64,000 nucleotides of DNA from JALYZC01 sp963725645 (lineage in GTDB: Bacteria > Actinomycetota > Thermoleophilia > Solirubrobacterales > Solirubrobacteraceae), in contig CAVRZD010000006.1 of NCBI GenBank assembly GCA_963725645.1, forward strand, positions 496,001 through 560,000, in the 5' to 3' direction. Under the pieces are notes generated by a model. The model did not search any database. It saw only the letters and a program-made list of their open reading frames with translations, and was not told the DNA's origin. This document shows, piece by piece, positions 22,901-31,005 of the stretch; position 1 is the stretch's first letter; each line of letters begins with the position of its first letter. The position numbers were made by a program, and so were the translations under genes.

Positions 22901-24340
22901 TCAGTCGAGCTTCGCCATCACGTGCTTGATCTGCGTGTAGTCCTCGAGCGCGTACATCGACAGGTCCTTGCCGTAGCCGGACTGCTTGAAGCCGCCGTGG
23001 GGCATCTCCGAGGCCAGCGGGATGTGGTCGTTGATCCACACGCACCCGAAGCGCAGGGCGTTGGACACGCGCAGCGCGCGGCCGACGTCGCGCGTCCACA
23101 CCGACGAGGCGAGCCCGTAGGGCGTGCCGTTGGCCCATGCGATCGCCTCGTCCTCGTCGCTGAAGGACTGCACGGTGATCACGGGGCCGAAGATCTCGCG
23201 CTGCACCATCTCGTCGTCCTGCTTCAGGCCCGCGACGACCGCGGGCTCGAGGAAGAATCCGGGCAAGTCGGGCTCGGACCCGCCGGTCACGACCTCGGCG
23301 TGGCCGGGCCGGCGCTCGAGGAACCCCTCGACCCGCTCGCGCTGGCGCGAGGAGTTGAGCGGCCCGAGCGTCGTGTCGGCGGCGAGCGTGTCGCCCACGA
23401 CGAGGCCCCTGGCCTGCTCGGCCAGGCCGCCGACGACGTCGTCGTAGACCTTCGAGCCGGCCAGCACGCGTGTCGCCGCCGTGCAGTCCTGGCCCGCGTT
23501 GTAGTAGCCGGTGCCTGCGATCGTCTCCAGCGCGGTCTCGATCGCGACGTCGTCGAACACCACGACGGGCGCCTTGCCGCCCAGCTCGAGATGCACGCGC
23601 TTGAGCGTCGGCGCAGCGTGGGCGGCGATCCACTTGCCGGTCTCCACGGAGCCGGTGAGCGAGACCATGTCCACGTCGGCGTGCTCGACCAGCGCTGCCC
23701 CGGGCTCGTTGCCGCCGGCGACCACGTTGAGCACTCCGGCGGGCAGGAACTCGCCGGCGAGCTGGCCCAGCTTCAGCGCGGTGATCGGCGTCGTCGGCGC
23801 CGGCTTGAGCACCACCGTGTTCCCGGTCGCCAGCGCGGGGCCAATCTTCCAGACCGCCATCATCAGCGGGTAGTTCCAGGGAGCGATCTGGCCGATCACG
23901 CCGACGGGCTCGCGCCGGATCATGGACGTGTAGCCCTCCAGGTACTCGCCAGCCGGCCTGCCCTCCATCGCGCGGGCGGCGCCGGCGAAGAAGCGCAGGT
24001 TGTCGACCATGAAGGGGATCTCGTCGTCGTGGAAGGCCGCGAGCGGCTTGCCGGCGTTGGTCGCCTCGAGCTGGGCGAGCTCGTCGGCGCGCGCCTCGAT
24101 CGCGTCGGCGATCCGCAGCAGCGCGAGCGCGCGCTCGCCGGGGGTGGTGGTGGACCAGCCCGCGTCGTAGGCCCGCCGCGCGGCGGCCACGGCCAGGTCG
24201 ACGTCCTCGGTGCCCGACACGGGCGCGCGGGCGATCTCCTCGCCGGTGGCGGGGTTGATCACCGGCGCGGTCTCGCCGCTGGCCGGGTCGACGGGCTCGC
24301 CGTCGATGAAGTTCTGCAGCGTCTGGACCGCGGTGGCCAT
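22901..24340 (-). CDS. Aldehyde dehydrogenase, gamma-aminobutyraldehyde dehydrogenase type
   Basis: The 479-residue NAD-dependent aldehyde dehydrogenase has APWNYPLMMAVWKIGPALA, cofactor loop LTGSVETGKWI, the general base Glu in LELGGKAPVVVF, and the nucleophile Cys in YYNAGQDCTAATRV (about 282-295). The YNAGQDCTA form is typical of the gamma-aminobutyraldehyde/PatD group that turns the putrescine breakdown product into GABA; other aminoaldehydes are possible. ATG 24340 has GGGAGAGG 9 bases upstream and matches the family start; the frame is open to 24382. No putrescine aminotransferase is adjacent. It is divergent from the ZIP transporter. Confidence 0.85.
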   Translation of the reverse strand: MATAVQTLQNFIDGEPVDPASGETAPVINPATGEEIARAPVSGTEDVDLAVAAARRAYDAGWSTTTPGERALALLRIADAIEARADELAQLEATNAGKPLAAFHDDEIPFMVDNLRFFAGAARAMEGRPAGEYLEGYTSMIRREPVGVIGQIAPWNYPLMMAVWKIGPALATGNTVVLKPAPTTPITALKLGQLAGEFLPAGVLNVVAGGNEPGAALVEHADVDMVSLTGSVETGKWIAAHAAPTLKRVHLELGGKAPVVVFDDVAIETALETIAGTGYYNAGQDCTAATRVLAGSKVYDDVVGGLAEQARGLVVGDTLAADTTLGPLNSSRQRERVEGFLERRPGHAEVVTGGSEPDLPGFFLEPAVVAGLKQDDEMVQREIFGPVITVQSFSDEDEAIAWANGTPYGLASSVWTRDVGRALRVSNALRFGCVWINDHIPLASEMPHGGFKQSGYGKDLSMYALEDYTQIKHVMAKLD

Positions 24341-24486
24341 GGCGTCACCTCTCCCTCGTCTCGCTCCTCCGCAACGTAGCACCGGGACACCGTCCGGTCC
24401 GGCGAATTCCGCGGTTCGCCGTTGTCCGCGCGGGCCGTCGATATCCGACCCAGGCAGTCGGCATTTGACGCGTACCGTCGCGAGCG

Positions 24487-24518
24487 TTAGGGTGGCCTAA
24501 GCCGATTCAAGCTAACGT
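24487..24518 (+). promoter_or_regulatory. DtxR/IdeR-like box and -10 of the ZIP transporter gene
   Basis: TTAGGGTGGCCTAA (24487-24500) is a TTAGG-N4-CCTAA palindrome that fits the first part of the actinobacterial IdeR/DtxR consensus; over 19 bases I count 14 agreements with that consensus. TAACGT (24513-24518) lies nine bases before the ATG and could be the -10 of a leaderless transcript. The box would then cover the -35 region, a repressing position under iron- or manganese-replete conditions. Confidence 0.5.
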
Positions 24519-24527
24519 AGCGTTCGC

Positions 24528-25385
24528 ATGTCCTTTGCCGAAACCGTCGTCCTGGGCGCCCTCGCGGGCTTCACCATCTATCTCGGCCTGCCGCTGGCGC
24601 GGCTCCGGCTGCTCGGCGACCGCTCCCGGGTCGCGCTCGCCATGTTCGCGGTCGGGGTCCTGGCCTTCCTCTTCGTCGACGTCATGGGCCACGGCGTCGG
24701 GATCCTCGAGGACGCGGTCACAGGCTTGTCCAAGGGCACGACGAGCTTCGGCCACGCCGCGCTGCTCGCGGTGGTGCTCGGCGGTGGGTTCCTGGCCGGA
24801 ACCGCCGGCCTCGCCGTGCTCGAGCGCCGCGCGCGGCCGAAGACGTCGCCGCCGATGGCGGGCGGCGACCCGTCGGCGGCCCTCGCCGCCACCGACGCCG
24901 ACGTGCTCGCCCTGCAGGCCGATCTGGCGCGCCGCCGCGCGCTGCAGACCGGGCTGGCGATCGCGGCGGCGATCGGACTGCACAACTTCGCCGAGGGCCT
25001 GGCGATCGGCGTGTCCGCCCGGGCCGGCGAGATCAGCCTGGCCACCGTGCTGATCGTCGGGTTCGCGCTGCACAACGCCACCGAGGGGTTCGGGATCATC
25101 GGTCCGCTCGGCAACGTGCGGCCCTCCTGGCGCTGGCTCGGCCTCGCCGGTCTGATCGGCGGCGGCCCCGTCTTCCTCGGCTCGGTCGTGGGCTACAACG
25201 TCACCAGCGAGCCGCTCGAGCTGGCGTTCTACGCGCTCGCGGGCGGCGCGATCCTGTACGTGATCGGTGAGGTCTGGCAGGGGATGCGGCGGTACGGCCA
25301 CCGCGAGCTGGGGCTGGCGATGCTCAGCATCGGCCTGATGGTGGCGGTGCTGACCGACATGGTCGTGGCCTACGGCGGCGGATAG
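24528..25385 (+). CDS. ZIP-family divalent metal transporter
   Basis: This 285-residue membrane protein has seven or eight hydrophobic segments. The metal-binding helices are clear: IGLHNFAEGLAIGVS in TM4 and FALHNATEGFGIIG in TM5, the HNxxEG signatures of ZIP carriers. A His-containing segment FVDVMGHGVGI lies in TM2. The loop between TM3 and TM4 (about 105-140) is cytosolic and not His-rich. The family moves Zn2+, Fe2+ or Mn2+ into the cytosol. The metal is not decided by sequence, but the DtxR/IdeR-like box upstream favours iron or manganese. It has no visible Shine-Dalgarno sequence. It runs convergently into an SDR gene. Confidence 0.88.
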   Translation: MSFAETVVLGALAGFTIYLGLPLARLRLLGDRSRVALAMFAVGVLAFLFVDVMGHGVGILEDAVTGLSKGTTSFGHAALLAVVLGGGFLAGTAGLAVLERRARPKTSPPMAGGDPSAALAATDADVLALQADLARRRALQTGLAIAAAIGLHNFAEGLAIGVSARAGEISLATVLIVGFALHNATEGFGIIGPLGNVRPSWRWLGLAGLIGGGPVFLGSVVGYNVTSEPLELAFYALAGGAILYVIGEVWQGMRRYGHRELGLAMLSIGLMVAVLTDMVVAYGGG

Positions 25386-25389
25386 CCGG

Positions 25390-26196
25390 CTAGACGAACC
25401 CTTCGTAGAGCACCATGCCCCCGTCGACGAAGATCGTCGACCCGACGACGTACTCAGCCTGGTCCGAGGCGACCCAGGCCACGACGCGGGCGACGTCGTC
25501 GACGGTCCCCCAGCGGCCGAGCGATATCTGCTCGAGCACCTCGGCCTTGACCTGCGGGTTGGCCAGCACGTCGCGGTTGATCGGCGTCTCGATCGCCCCG
25601 GGGGCGACGGCGACGACGCGGATGCCGTGCGGCGCCAGCTCGCGCGCGATCGACTGGCCGAAGAGCTTCTGGCCGCCCTTGGACGCGCAGTAGTGCGCGT
25701 ACCGCTTCCAGGGGATCTGCTCATGGACGCTCGTGATGTTCACGATCGCTCCGCGGTCGCCCCGGTCGATCATGGTTCGCGCGGCCTCGCGCGCACACAG
25801 GAACGAGCCGATGAGATTAACGGCGATGACCTGCTCAAACTCCTCCAACGGCATGTCGACGAGGTCGTAGGGTCGTTCGATGCCGGCGTTGTTGACGAGG
25901 AGGTCGACACCTCCCAGCGCGTCGCGGGTCTCCGCGAAGGCGCGCACGACGTCGTCCTCGCGAGCCACGTCCATCTGCACGGGCACCGCGCGCCCGCCGC
26001 CGCGCTCGATCTCCGCGGCCATCGCCTCGGCCACGGCGGGATCGCCGACGTGGTTGATCGCCACCCCCGCGCCGTGCGCCGCGAGCTCGTAGGCGATGCC
26101 CTGGCCGATGCCGGAGTCCGCACCCGTGACGAGGGCGCGGCGGCCGTCGAGCAAGCGGGCCTCGCTGAGGTGGGGATCGAAGCTCGGGACCTCCAT
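25390..26196 (-). CDS. SDR-family oxidoreductase (glucose 1-dehydrogenase-like)
   Basis: The classical short-chain dehydrogenase has 268 residues. TGADSGIGQGIA (about 24-35) is the TGxxxGIG cofactor motif; LVNNAGIERP is the NNAG motif; catalytic Ser in NITSVHEQIPW; YCASKGG holds the YxxxK pair; PGAIETPIN follows. Sequence style is closest to the glucose/ribitol dehydrogenase group, but SDR substrates are hard to predict. It ends 5 bases from the stop of the convergent ZIP gene. Divergent from the SCP2 gene, with about 130 bases between the starts. Confidence 0.85.
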   Translation of the reverse strand: MEVPSFDPHLSEARLLDGRRALVTGADSGIGQGIAYELAAHGAGVAINHVGDPAVAEAMAAEIERGGGRAVPVQMDVAREDDVVRAFAETRDALGGVDLLVNNAGIERPYDLVDMPLEEFEQVIAVNLIGSFLCAREAARTMIDRGDRGAIVNITSVHEQIPWKRYAHYCASKGGQKLFGQSIARELAPHGIRVVAVAPGAIETPINRDVLANPQVKAEVLEQISLGRWGTVDDVARVVAWVASDQAEYVVGSTIFVDGGMVLYEGFV

Positions 26197-26324
26197 CGTC
26201 GGCAGGCTACCTGCCGCCCCGTGGGCCGACGCAAACGGCTCTTCGCCGGGACCGGCGACCCACTATGCTGGCCGACGTCCGCCGTCGCGGCGCTGTTCCC
26301 ACGAGCAACCAGGAAGGGTCGGCC

Positions 26325-26744
26325 TTGGCCTATTTCAAAGACGATCAAGAGGTCTACGAGACCATCGGAAAGCTATTCGTGGAGCTCGCGGACGACGACG
26401 AGCTGGGCCCCAAGTTCCGGAAGGCCAACACGATCGTGCAGTACCAGTACCGCAACCCCGAGTCGCAGATCACGGTCAAGATGATCGATGGCGAGGACGG
26501 GAAGGTGGACCTCGGCCCGACCGAGATGGAGCCGGAGGTCGTCATGACGATGGAGGCCGACACGGCCCACAAGTTCTGGCTCGGCAAGGTCAACGTCACC
26601 GTCGCCCTCGCCCGCGGCCAGATGAAGGCCAAGGGCCCCGTCGCGAAGATCCTCAAGCTGGTCCCGCTGGTCAAGCCGGTGTTCCCGCGCTACAAGGCCC
26701 AGCTCGAGGAGTCGGGGCGCGACGACCTCGTCAACGTGACCTAG
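26325..26744 (+). CDS. SCP2 sterol-binding domain protein
   Basis: From TTG 26325 the protein has 139 residues and is a single SCP2 domain: an N-terminal helix (EVYETIGKLFVELADDDEL), the beta sheet with MIDGEDGKVDLG, then DTAHKFWLGKVNVTVALARG and the GPVAKILKLVPLVKPVFP helix. SCP2 domains bind lipids or fatty acyl-CoA in the cytosol. TTG is preferred because AGGAAGG lies at 26311-26317, while the upstream ATG (26265) adds 20 residues unlike the family. The alcohol dehydrogenase starts 2 bases after the stop, so the two are translated from one message; lipid-alcohol handling is a reasonable guess. Confidence 0.8.
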   Translation: MAYFKDDQEVYETIGKLFVELADDDELGPKFRKANTIVQYQYRNPESQITVKMIDGEDGKVDLGPTEMEPEVVMTMEADTAHKFWLGKVNVTVALARGQMKAKGPVAKILKLVPLVKPVFPRYKAQLEESGRDDLVNVT

Positions 26745-26746
26745 TC

Positions 26747-27988
26747 ATGGAGGCCGGAACGGTCGGCGAGGCGTGGGCGGGCCCGCAGATGAGCGGGTTC
26801 AAGGACTTCTACCAATTCATCGCGCCAACTCGGGTGGTGGCCGGTCGGGGCCTGATCGAGGGCCTCGGGTTCGAGTTCTCCAAGGAGGGCGCCAAGCGCG
26901 TCCTGATCATCACCGACGAGGTGATCCGCGGCACGGGGCTGATCGACAAGGTCCAGGCGGGCGTGACGGACGGCGGCCTCGAGGTCGCCGGCGTGTTCGA
27001 CGGCGTTCCACAGGACTCCGACAGTGCCGCCGTCAAGGGTGCCGCCGAGGCGGCCCGCGAGCACGGCGCCGACGCGATCCTGGCCGTCGGTGGCGGGTCG
27101 GTCATGGACACGGCCAAGGCCGCCGACGTGATCTTCACCCACGGCGGCGAGCCGCGCGAGTGGGAGGGCTACTTCGGGCTGCCACGCGACGACGACGGTC
27201 TCGGGCGTCCGCACGAGCTGGCGCCGCTCGCCTGCCTGCCGACCACGGCGGGGACCGGGTCGGAGGTGTCGTTCGCGGCGGTCATCAAGGACCGCGACGA
27301 GCACATCAAGTTCCAGGTCGCCGACCTGCCGATGTACCCGCGCCTGGCGGTCCTGGACCCCGAGTCGACGCGCACGCTGCCGCCCTCGCTCGCCGCCGCA
27401 ACCGGCATGGACGCGATGACGCACGCGATCGAGGGCCACGTCTCCTCGGAGTGGAACCCGCACGCCTCGGCCTACGCGCTCCAGGCGCTACGGCTGATCC
27501 GCGACAACCTCGAGCAGGCCGTCGCCCACCCCGAGGACGACGACGCACGCGGCAACATGCTGATCGCGTCCAACCTGGCGATCCAGCCCACATCGTCTGG
27601 CGCCATCGGCATCGCGCACTCGCTCTCGCATCCCTGCGGCGCCTACTACGACGTCCCGCACGGCGTGGCCAACGCGATCAACCTCCCGTGGGTGATCGAG
27701 TTCAACGCCGCGGGCGGTGAGCCGATCGCCGAGCGCTACCGCGAGATCAACGAGCTCTTCGGCCTCGAGGTGGGCGGCCCGGGCGAGCAGGTCGGCCACG
27801 CGTTGGCCGAGCACGTCCGCGGCGTCGTGAAGGAGCTCGGGCTCCCGACCCGCCTGTCCGAGGTCGGCGTCCCGGAGGACGGGATCCCGCAGCTCGTCGA
27901 GGGCGCCGAGGGCGACGGCTGCACGCTCGTCAACCCACGCGAGCCGACGGCGGAGGACTTCGCCGAGCTGTACCGCAAGGCGCTGTAG
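26747..27988 (+). CDS. Iron-containing alcohol dehydrogenase (group III)
   Basis: The 413-residue protein has the group III fold. There is a Rossmann-like N-terminal domain with AILAVGGGSVMDTAKAAD (about 114-131), LPTTAGTGSEVSFAAVI, LDPESTRTLPPSLAAATGMDAMTHAIEG (Asp/His metal ligands), and the metal-binding His pair in GIAHSLSHPCGAYYDVPHG. It is NAD(P)-dependent with Fe2+ and oxidises primary alcohols or reduces aldehydes. It starts 2 bases after the SCP2 stop. Two genes further on lies an aldehyde dehydrogenase, so an alcohol-aldehyde-acid sequence of reactions in one operon is plausible. Substrate not determined. Confidence 0.9.
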   Translation: MEAGTVGEAWAGPQMSGFKDFYQFIAPTRVVAGRGLIEGLGFEFSKEGAKRVLIITDEVIRGTGLIDKVQAGVTDGGLEVAGVFDGVPQDSDSAAVKGAAEAAREHGADAILAVGGGSVMDTAKAADVIFTHGGEPREWEGYFGLPRDDDGLGRPHELAPLACLPTTAGTGSEVSFAAVIKDRDEHIKFQVADLPMYPRLAVLDPESTRTLPPSLAAATGMDAMTHAIEGHVSSEWNPHASAYALQALRLIRDNLEQAVAHPEDDDARGNMLIASNLAIQPTSSGAIGIAHSLSHPCGAYYDVPHGVANAINLPWVIEFNAAGGEPIAERYREINELFGLEVGGPGEQVGHALAEHVRGVVKELGLPTRLSEVGVPEDGIPQLVEGAEGDGCTLVNPREPTAEDFAELYRKAL

Positions 27989-27997
27989 AGTCGGCGC

Positions 27998-28396
27998 GTG
28001 CCGCTTCCCCCGCTGCTCTCGTCGTGGCCGCCGGCGGTGCAGTTCGTCCTGGTCGTCGTGCTGCCGTGCGGTTTCGGGGCGCTGTGCGGCGTGCTGCTCG
28101 GCAACACGGAGGCCGGGTACCTGATCGCCTCCGTCATCGGCATCGCCGGCGGCTTCAACGCCGGTCTCGAGCATCCCGACGGACGGTCCGGTGCATTGCG
28201 CGGCGTGGCCGGCGGCACCCAGTTCGGCGCCTTCATCCTGATCGCGCACGAGCTCGAGGGCTCGGGCGCCAAGGCCGACCTGCCCCACCCCGCGATCCTG
28301 CTCGTGCTCGTGACCGCCGGGCTCGGCGCCCTGCTCGGCTACCTGGGCGGGCGCACGCGCGCGCGGCGCATGCAGGCGGCGGCCGCCGACACCTAG
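27998..28396 (+). CDS. Small integral membrane protein of unknown function
   Basis: The 132-residue product has three to four hydrophobic segments (about 14-35, 40-55, 68-84, 96-116) with many Gly, then a short basic tail (GGRTRARRMQ), which should be cytosolic by the positive-inside rule. I do not recognise a family. The GTG start at 27998 is preceded by TAGAGT (27986-27991), six bases before it, overlapping the stop of the alcohol dehydrogenase. An internal promoter and leaderless start are therefore possible. The aldehyde dehydrogenase follows after 35 bases. Confidence 0.65.
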   Translation: MPLPPLLSSWPPAVQFVLVVVLPCGFGALCGVLLGNTEAGYLIASVIGIAGGFNAGLEHPDGRSGALRGVAGGTQFGAFILIAHELEGSGAKADLPHPAILLVLVTAGLGALLGYLGGRTRARRMQAAAADT

Positions 28397-28431
28397 ACTC
28401 CAATCAGGGACGACCGAGAGAGGAGACGGCG

Positions 28432-29961
28432 ATGGCGATCGACACCGCGGATGCGGTCAAGGACTACAAGAACTACGTCGGCGGCGAATGGGTGGAGGCG
28501 TCGAGCGGCGAGACGTTCGACATCGTCAACCCGGCCACCGAGGAGGTCATCGCTCGCGTCCCGAAGATGAGCCGCGAGGACGCCCAGGGCGCGATCCACA
28601 CCGCGCGCGAGACCTTCGACTCGGGCGTGTGGTCCGGCCTGCCTCCCGACGAGCGCTCGCGGATCATGCTCGGCGTCGTCGAGAAGTTCACCGAGCACGA
28701 GGACGAGCTGGCCGCGCTCGAAACGGCGCAGTCGGGCATGACCATCCGCGCGACGTCGACGGTCGTCATCGGCTACTGCATCAACCACTGGGACTACTTC
28801 GCGCGCGCCGCGAACCGCCAGATGCAGGAGCCGCTCGAGCCCGTCTCCTTCCCGACGCACTCATACAACTTCGTGCTCCGCGAGCCAATCGGCGTGTGCG
28901 CCGGGATCATCCCGTGGAACTTCCCGCTCGTGATGGCCGTCTGGAAGCTCGCGCCCGCGCTCGCCATGGGCAACACGATCGTGCTCAAGCCGGCATCCAA
29001 CACGCCGCTGACCGCGCTGCGCCTGGCCGAGCTGCTCGACGAAACCGAGCTGCCCAAGGGCGTGGTCAACGTGATCACCGGCGGCGGCGCCTCGGTCGGC
29101 GAGGAGCTGGCCTCCAACCCCGAGGTGGACAAGGTCGCCTTCACCGGCTCGACGGTGGTCGGGCGGCGGATCATGCAGCTCGCCTCCTCGACGATCAAGA
29201 AGTGCACGCTCGAGCTGGGCGGCAAGTCGCCCAACATCGTCTACGAGGACGCCGACCTCGAGGCCGCGGTGGACGGCGCCCTGTGGGGCACGTTCTTCCA
29301 CCAGGGGCAGGTGTGCGAGTCGGGCACGCGACTGATCCTGCCGGAGTCGATCCACGATGGGTTCGTCGAACGCCTCATCGCCCGGGCGAAGACGCTCAAG
29401 CTCGGCGACACGATGGACTACGACACCGACATGGGCCCGCTCGTCTCCGCCGAGCAGCTGGAGACGGTGACCAACTACGTGCGCATCGGCAAGGAGGAGG
29501 GTGCCGAGTGCGTGCTGGGCGGCGAGCCGGTCGAAGGCCCGAACGGCAAGGGCTACTACTTCGCGCCGACGATCTTCACGGGCGTGGACAACAAGATGAC
29601 GATCGCCCAGGAGGAGATCTTCGGACCGGTGCTGTCCGTCATCAAGGTGGGCAGCGACGACGAGGCTGTCGAGGTCGCCAACGACTCGATCTACGGGCTG
29701 GCGTCCGCGGTGTGGACGGAGGACTACGACCGAGCGCTGGATACGGCCCGGCGCCTGCGCGCCGGAACGGTGTGGATCAACGACCACCACCTGATCAACT
29801 GCGTGGCGCCGTTCGGCGGCTACAAGCAGTCCGGGAACGGCCGCGAGCTGGGCCCCTACGGGCTCGACGAGTTCACCGAGATCAAGCACGTGCACGTCGA
29901 CCTCACCAAGGACCCCGACAGCAAGATGTTCGGGGTCCTGCTCAGCGAGCCGCGGGAGTAG
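28432..29961 (+). CDS. NAD-dependent aldehyde dehydrogenase
   Basis: The 509-residue enzyme has IIPWNFPLVMAVWKLAPALA, AFTGSTVVGRRIM, the base Glu in LELGGKSPNIVYED, and nucleophile Cys in FFHQGQVCESGTRL (about 297-310). EEIFGPVLSVI and the C-terminal PFGGYKQSGNGRELG are also in place. It belongs to the broad ALDH1/betaine-phenylacetaldehyde type; the exact aldehyde is not readable. GAGAGGAGACG gives a good ribosome-binding site before ATG 28432. The start of the SnoaL-like gene lies 5 bases after its stop. A DUF779 gene, often next to aldehyde dehydrogenases, is found 4 kb downstream at 33844. Confidence 0.88.
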   Translation: MAIDTADAVKDYKNYVGGEWVEASSGETFDIVNPATEEVIARVPKMSREDAQGAIHTARETFDSGVWSGLPPDERSRIMLGVVEKFTEHEDELAALETAQSGMTIRATSTVVIGYCINHWDYFARAANRQMQEPLEPVSFPTHSYNFVLREPIGVCAGIIPWNFPLVMAVWKLAPALAMGNTIVLKPASNTPLTALRLAELLDETELPKGVVNVITGGGASVGEELASNPEVDKVAFTGSTVVGRRIMQLASSTIKKCTLELGGKSPNIVYEDADLEAAVDGALWGTFFHQGQVCESGTRLILPESIHDGFVERLIARAKTLKLGDTMDYDTDMGPLVSAEQLETVTNYVRIGKEEGAECVLGGEPVEGPNGKGYYFAPTIFTGVDNKMTIAQEEIFGPVLSVIKVGSDDEAVEVANDSIYGLASAVWTEDYDRALDTARRLRAGTVWINDHHLINCVAPFGGYKQSGNGRELGPYGLDEFTEIKHVHVDLTKDPDSKMFGVLLSEPRE

Positions 29962-29966
29962 CCGCG

Positions 29967-30389
29967 ATGGAACGCGCCGAGTTGGAGGAGCTCGGGAACC
30001 GGGCGTGGGAGCTGTTCAACGCCCGCGACATGGACGAGATGCTCGCCAGCACCGCCGACGACTACGTCAACCACAACGCGATGCCCGGCACGGCGCCCGG
30101 CCCCGCGGGCCAGCGCGAGGTCAACGAGCGCCTGTGGTCGGCGTTCCCGGACCTGAAGTTCGAGGTCGAGGACATCCTCGTGGCCGACGATCGCGTCGCC
30201 GTCATCGGGATGATGCGCGGAACGCACCGCGGCGAGTTCATGGGCATCTCGCCCACCAACAGGCGCTTCGAGGCCCGCCAGATGCACCGCCTGCGCTTCA
30301 ACGACGAGGGCAAGCTGACCGAGCACCTGGCCGTGCGCGACGACGTGGCAATGTTCGCCCAGCTGGGCGTGAAGTTCCAGCCGGGCTAG
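29967..30389 (+). CDS. SnoaL-like polyketide cyclase / ester cyclase family protein
   Basis: The 140-residue product has the NTF2/SnoaL-like pattern: an N-terminal helix with WELFNARDMDEMLASTADDY, VNHNAMPG, then FPDLKFEVEDILVADDRVAV, GMMRGTHRGEFMGISPTNR and MHRLRFNDEGKLTEH. His and Asp residues in these strands line the cavity in characterised cyclases. Many members are unassigned small-molecule binding or cyclising proteins. It starts 5 bases after the aldehyde dehydrogenase stop, so it is co-translated with it and may act on a related metabolite. Confidence 0.8.
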   Translation: MERAELEELGNRAWELFNARDMDEMLASTADDYVNHNAMPGTAPGPAGQREVNERLWSAFPDLKFEVEDILVADDRVAVIGMMRGTHRGEFMGISPTNRRFEARQMHRLRFNDEGKLTEHLAVRDDVAMFAQLGVKFQPG

Positions 30390-30426
30390 GCGCTTAGGCT
30401 CGCGCGCTGGACTCAATTCAGTCGCG

Positions 30427-30822
30427 TTGGGGGTCGATACGCGTCACATGAGGACGTTTCCGTTGCGTATGACCGGCCGTCGGACCCGAGGCGCTGCGCC
30501 GCGGGCCAACGCTGCCCACGACGGCCCTCGGGCCCCGCTCGCCACGGCTGATGGCGTGGCCGTGGCCGAGCGAATGCGGGTGTATCGGGGACGGCGGGGC
30601 TCTGGCACGGTGCTTCGCGTGATCTCGGGCGAGGACGGCGTGGTCGTCCGGTGGGATGGTGACGTGCCCGAGCCGGGCAAGACGACCGTGATTCCGCCCA
30701 CGGAGCTGAGCGGGCTGTCCGCCGCGAGGGTTTCGTCCTCCCGAGCGGGCCGCCTGAACGTCGTGCCGAAGCCGGCGTTGGCGTTCACGCTGATCGCCAC
30801 GCGCTGGCTGCACGGGCCGTAG
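30427..30822 (+). CDS. Small hypothetical protein, KOW/SH3-like
   Basis: The 131-residue frame has coding-like third-position GC. From about residue 50 it reads MRVYRGRRGSGTVLRVISG, then VVVRWDGD and TTVIPPTEL, which recalls small SH3-like or KOW-type beta barrels. The N-terminal 45 residues are Arg/Ala-rich and look less convincing, so the real start may be the internal ATG near 30448 or 30574. I cannot name a family. A competing frame on the minus strand (30444-30800) has no such pattern. It lies between the SnoaL-like gene and an EAL-domain remnant. Confidence 0.35.
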   Translation: MGVDTRHMRTFPLRMTGRRTRGAAPRANAAHDGPRAPLATADGVAVAERMRVYRGRRGSGTVLRVISGEDGVVVRWDGDVPEPGKTTVIPPTELSGLSAARVSSSRAGRLNVVPKPALAFTLIATRWLHGP

Positions 30823-31005
30823 CCGCGGTCTCAGCGCCGCCGGCCGTTGTGCGCGGTCGCGCAGGGTCATTACTTCTCACGGCCCGTGGAGCTCGAGCGG
30901 CTCCGCGCGCTGGTCGCGGACTGGCCGGGCTCGCTCCCGGCGCCGGCCGCCGAACCAGGATCGTTCGATCACGCCGAGGTGCGAGTCCCGGCGGCGCGTC
31001 AGTAG
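30823..31005 (+). pseudogene. C-terminal remnant of an EAL-domain (c-di-GMP phosphodiesterase) gene
   Basis: The frame ending at TAG 31003-31005 reads AVAQGHYFSRPVELERLRAL, the typical last helix-strand of EAL domains (AQGYxFSRPxP), followed by a 30-residue Pro/Ala tail. In that frame a stop lies at 30820-30822, only about 13 codons before the recognisable part, and no EAL, DDFG or other upstream motif is present. So only the 3' end of a phosphodiesterase survives. Its last bases overlap the 3' end of the minus-strand epimerase gene. It points to a past deletion between the SnoaL-like gene and the epimerase. Confidence 0.55.
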
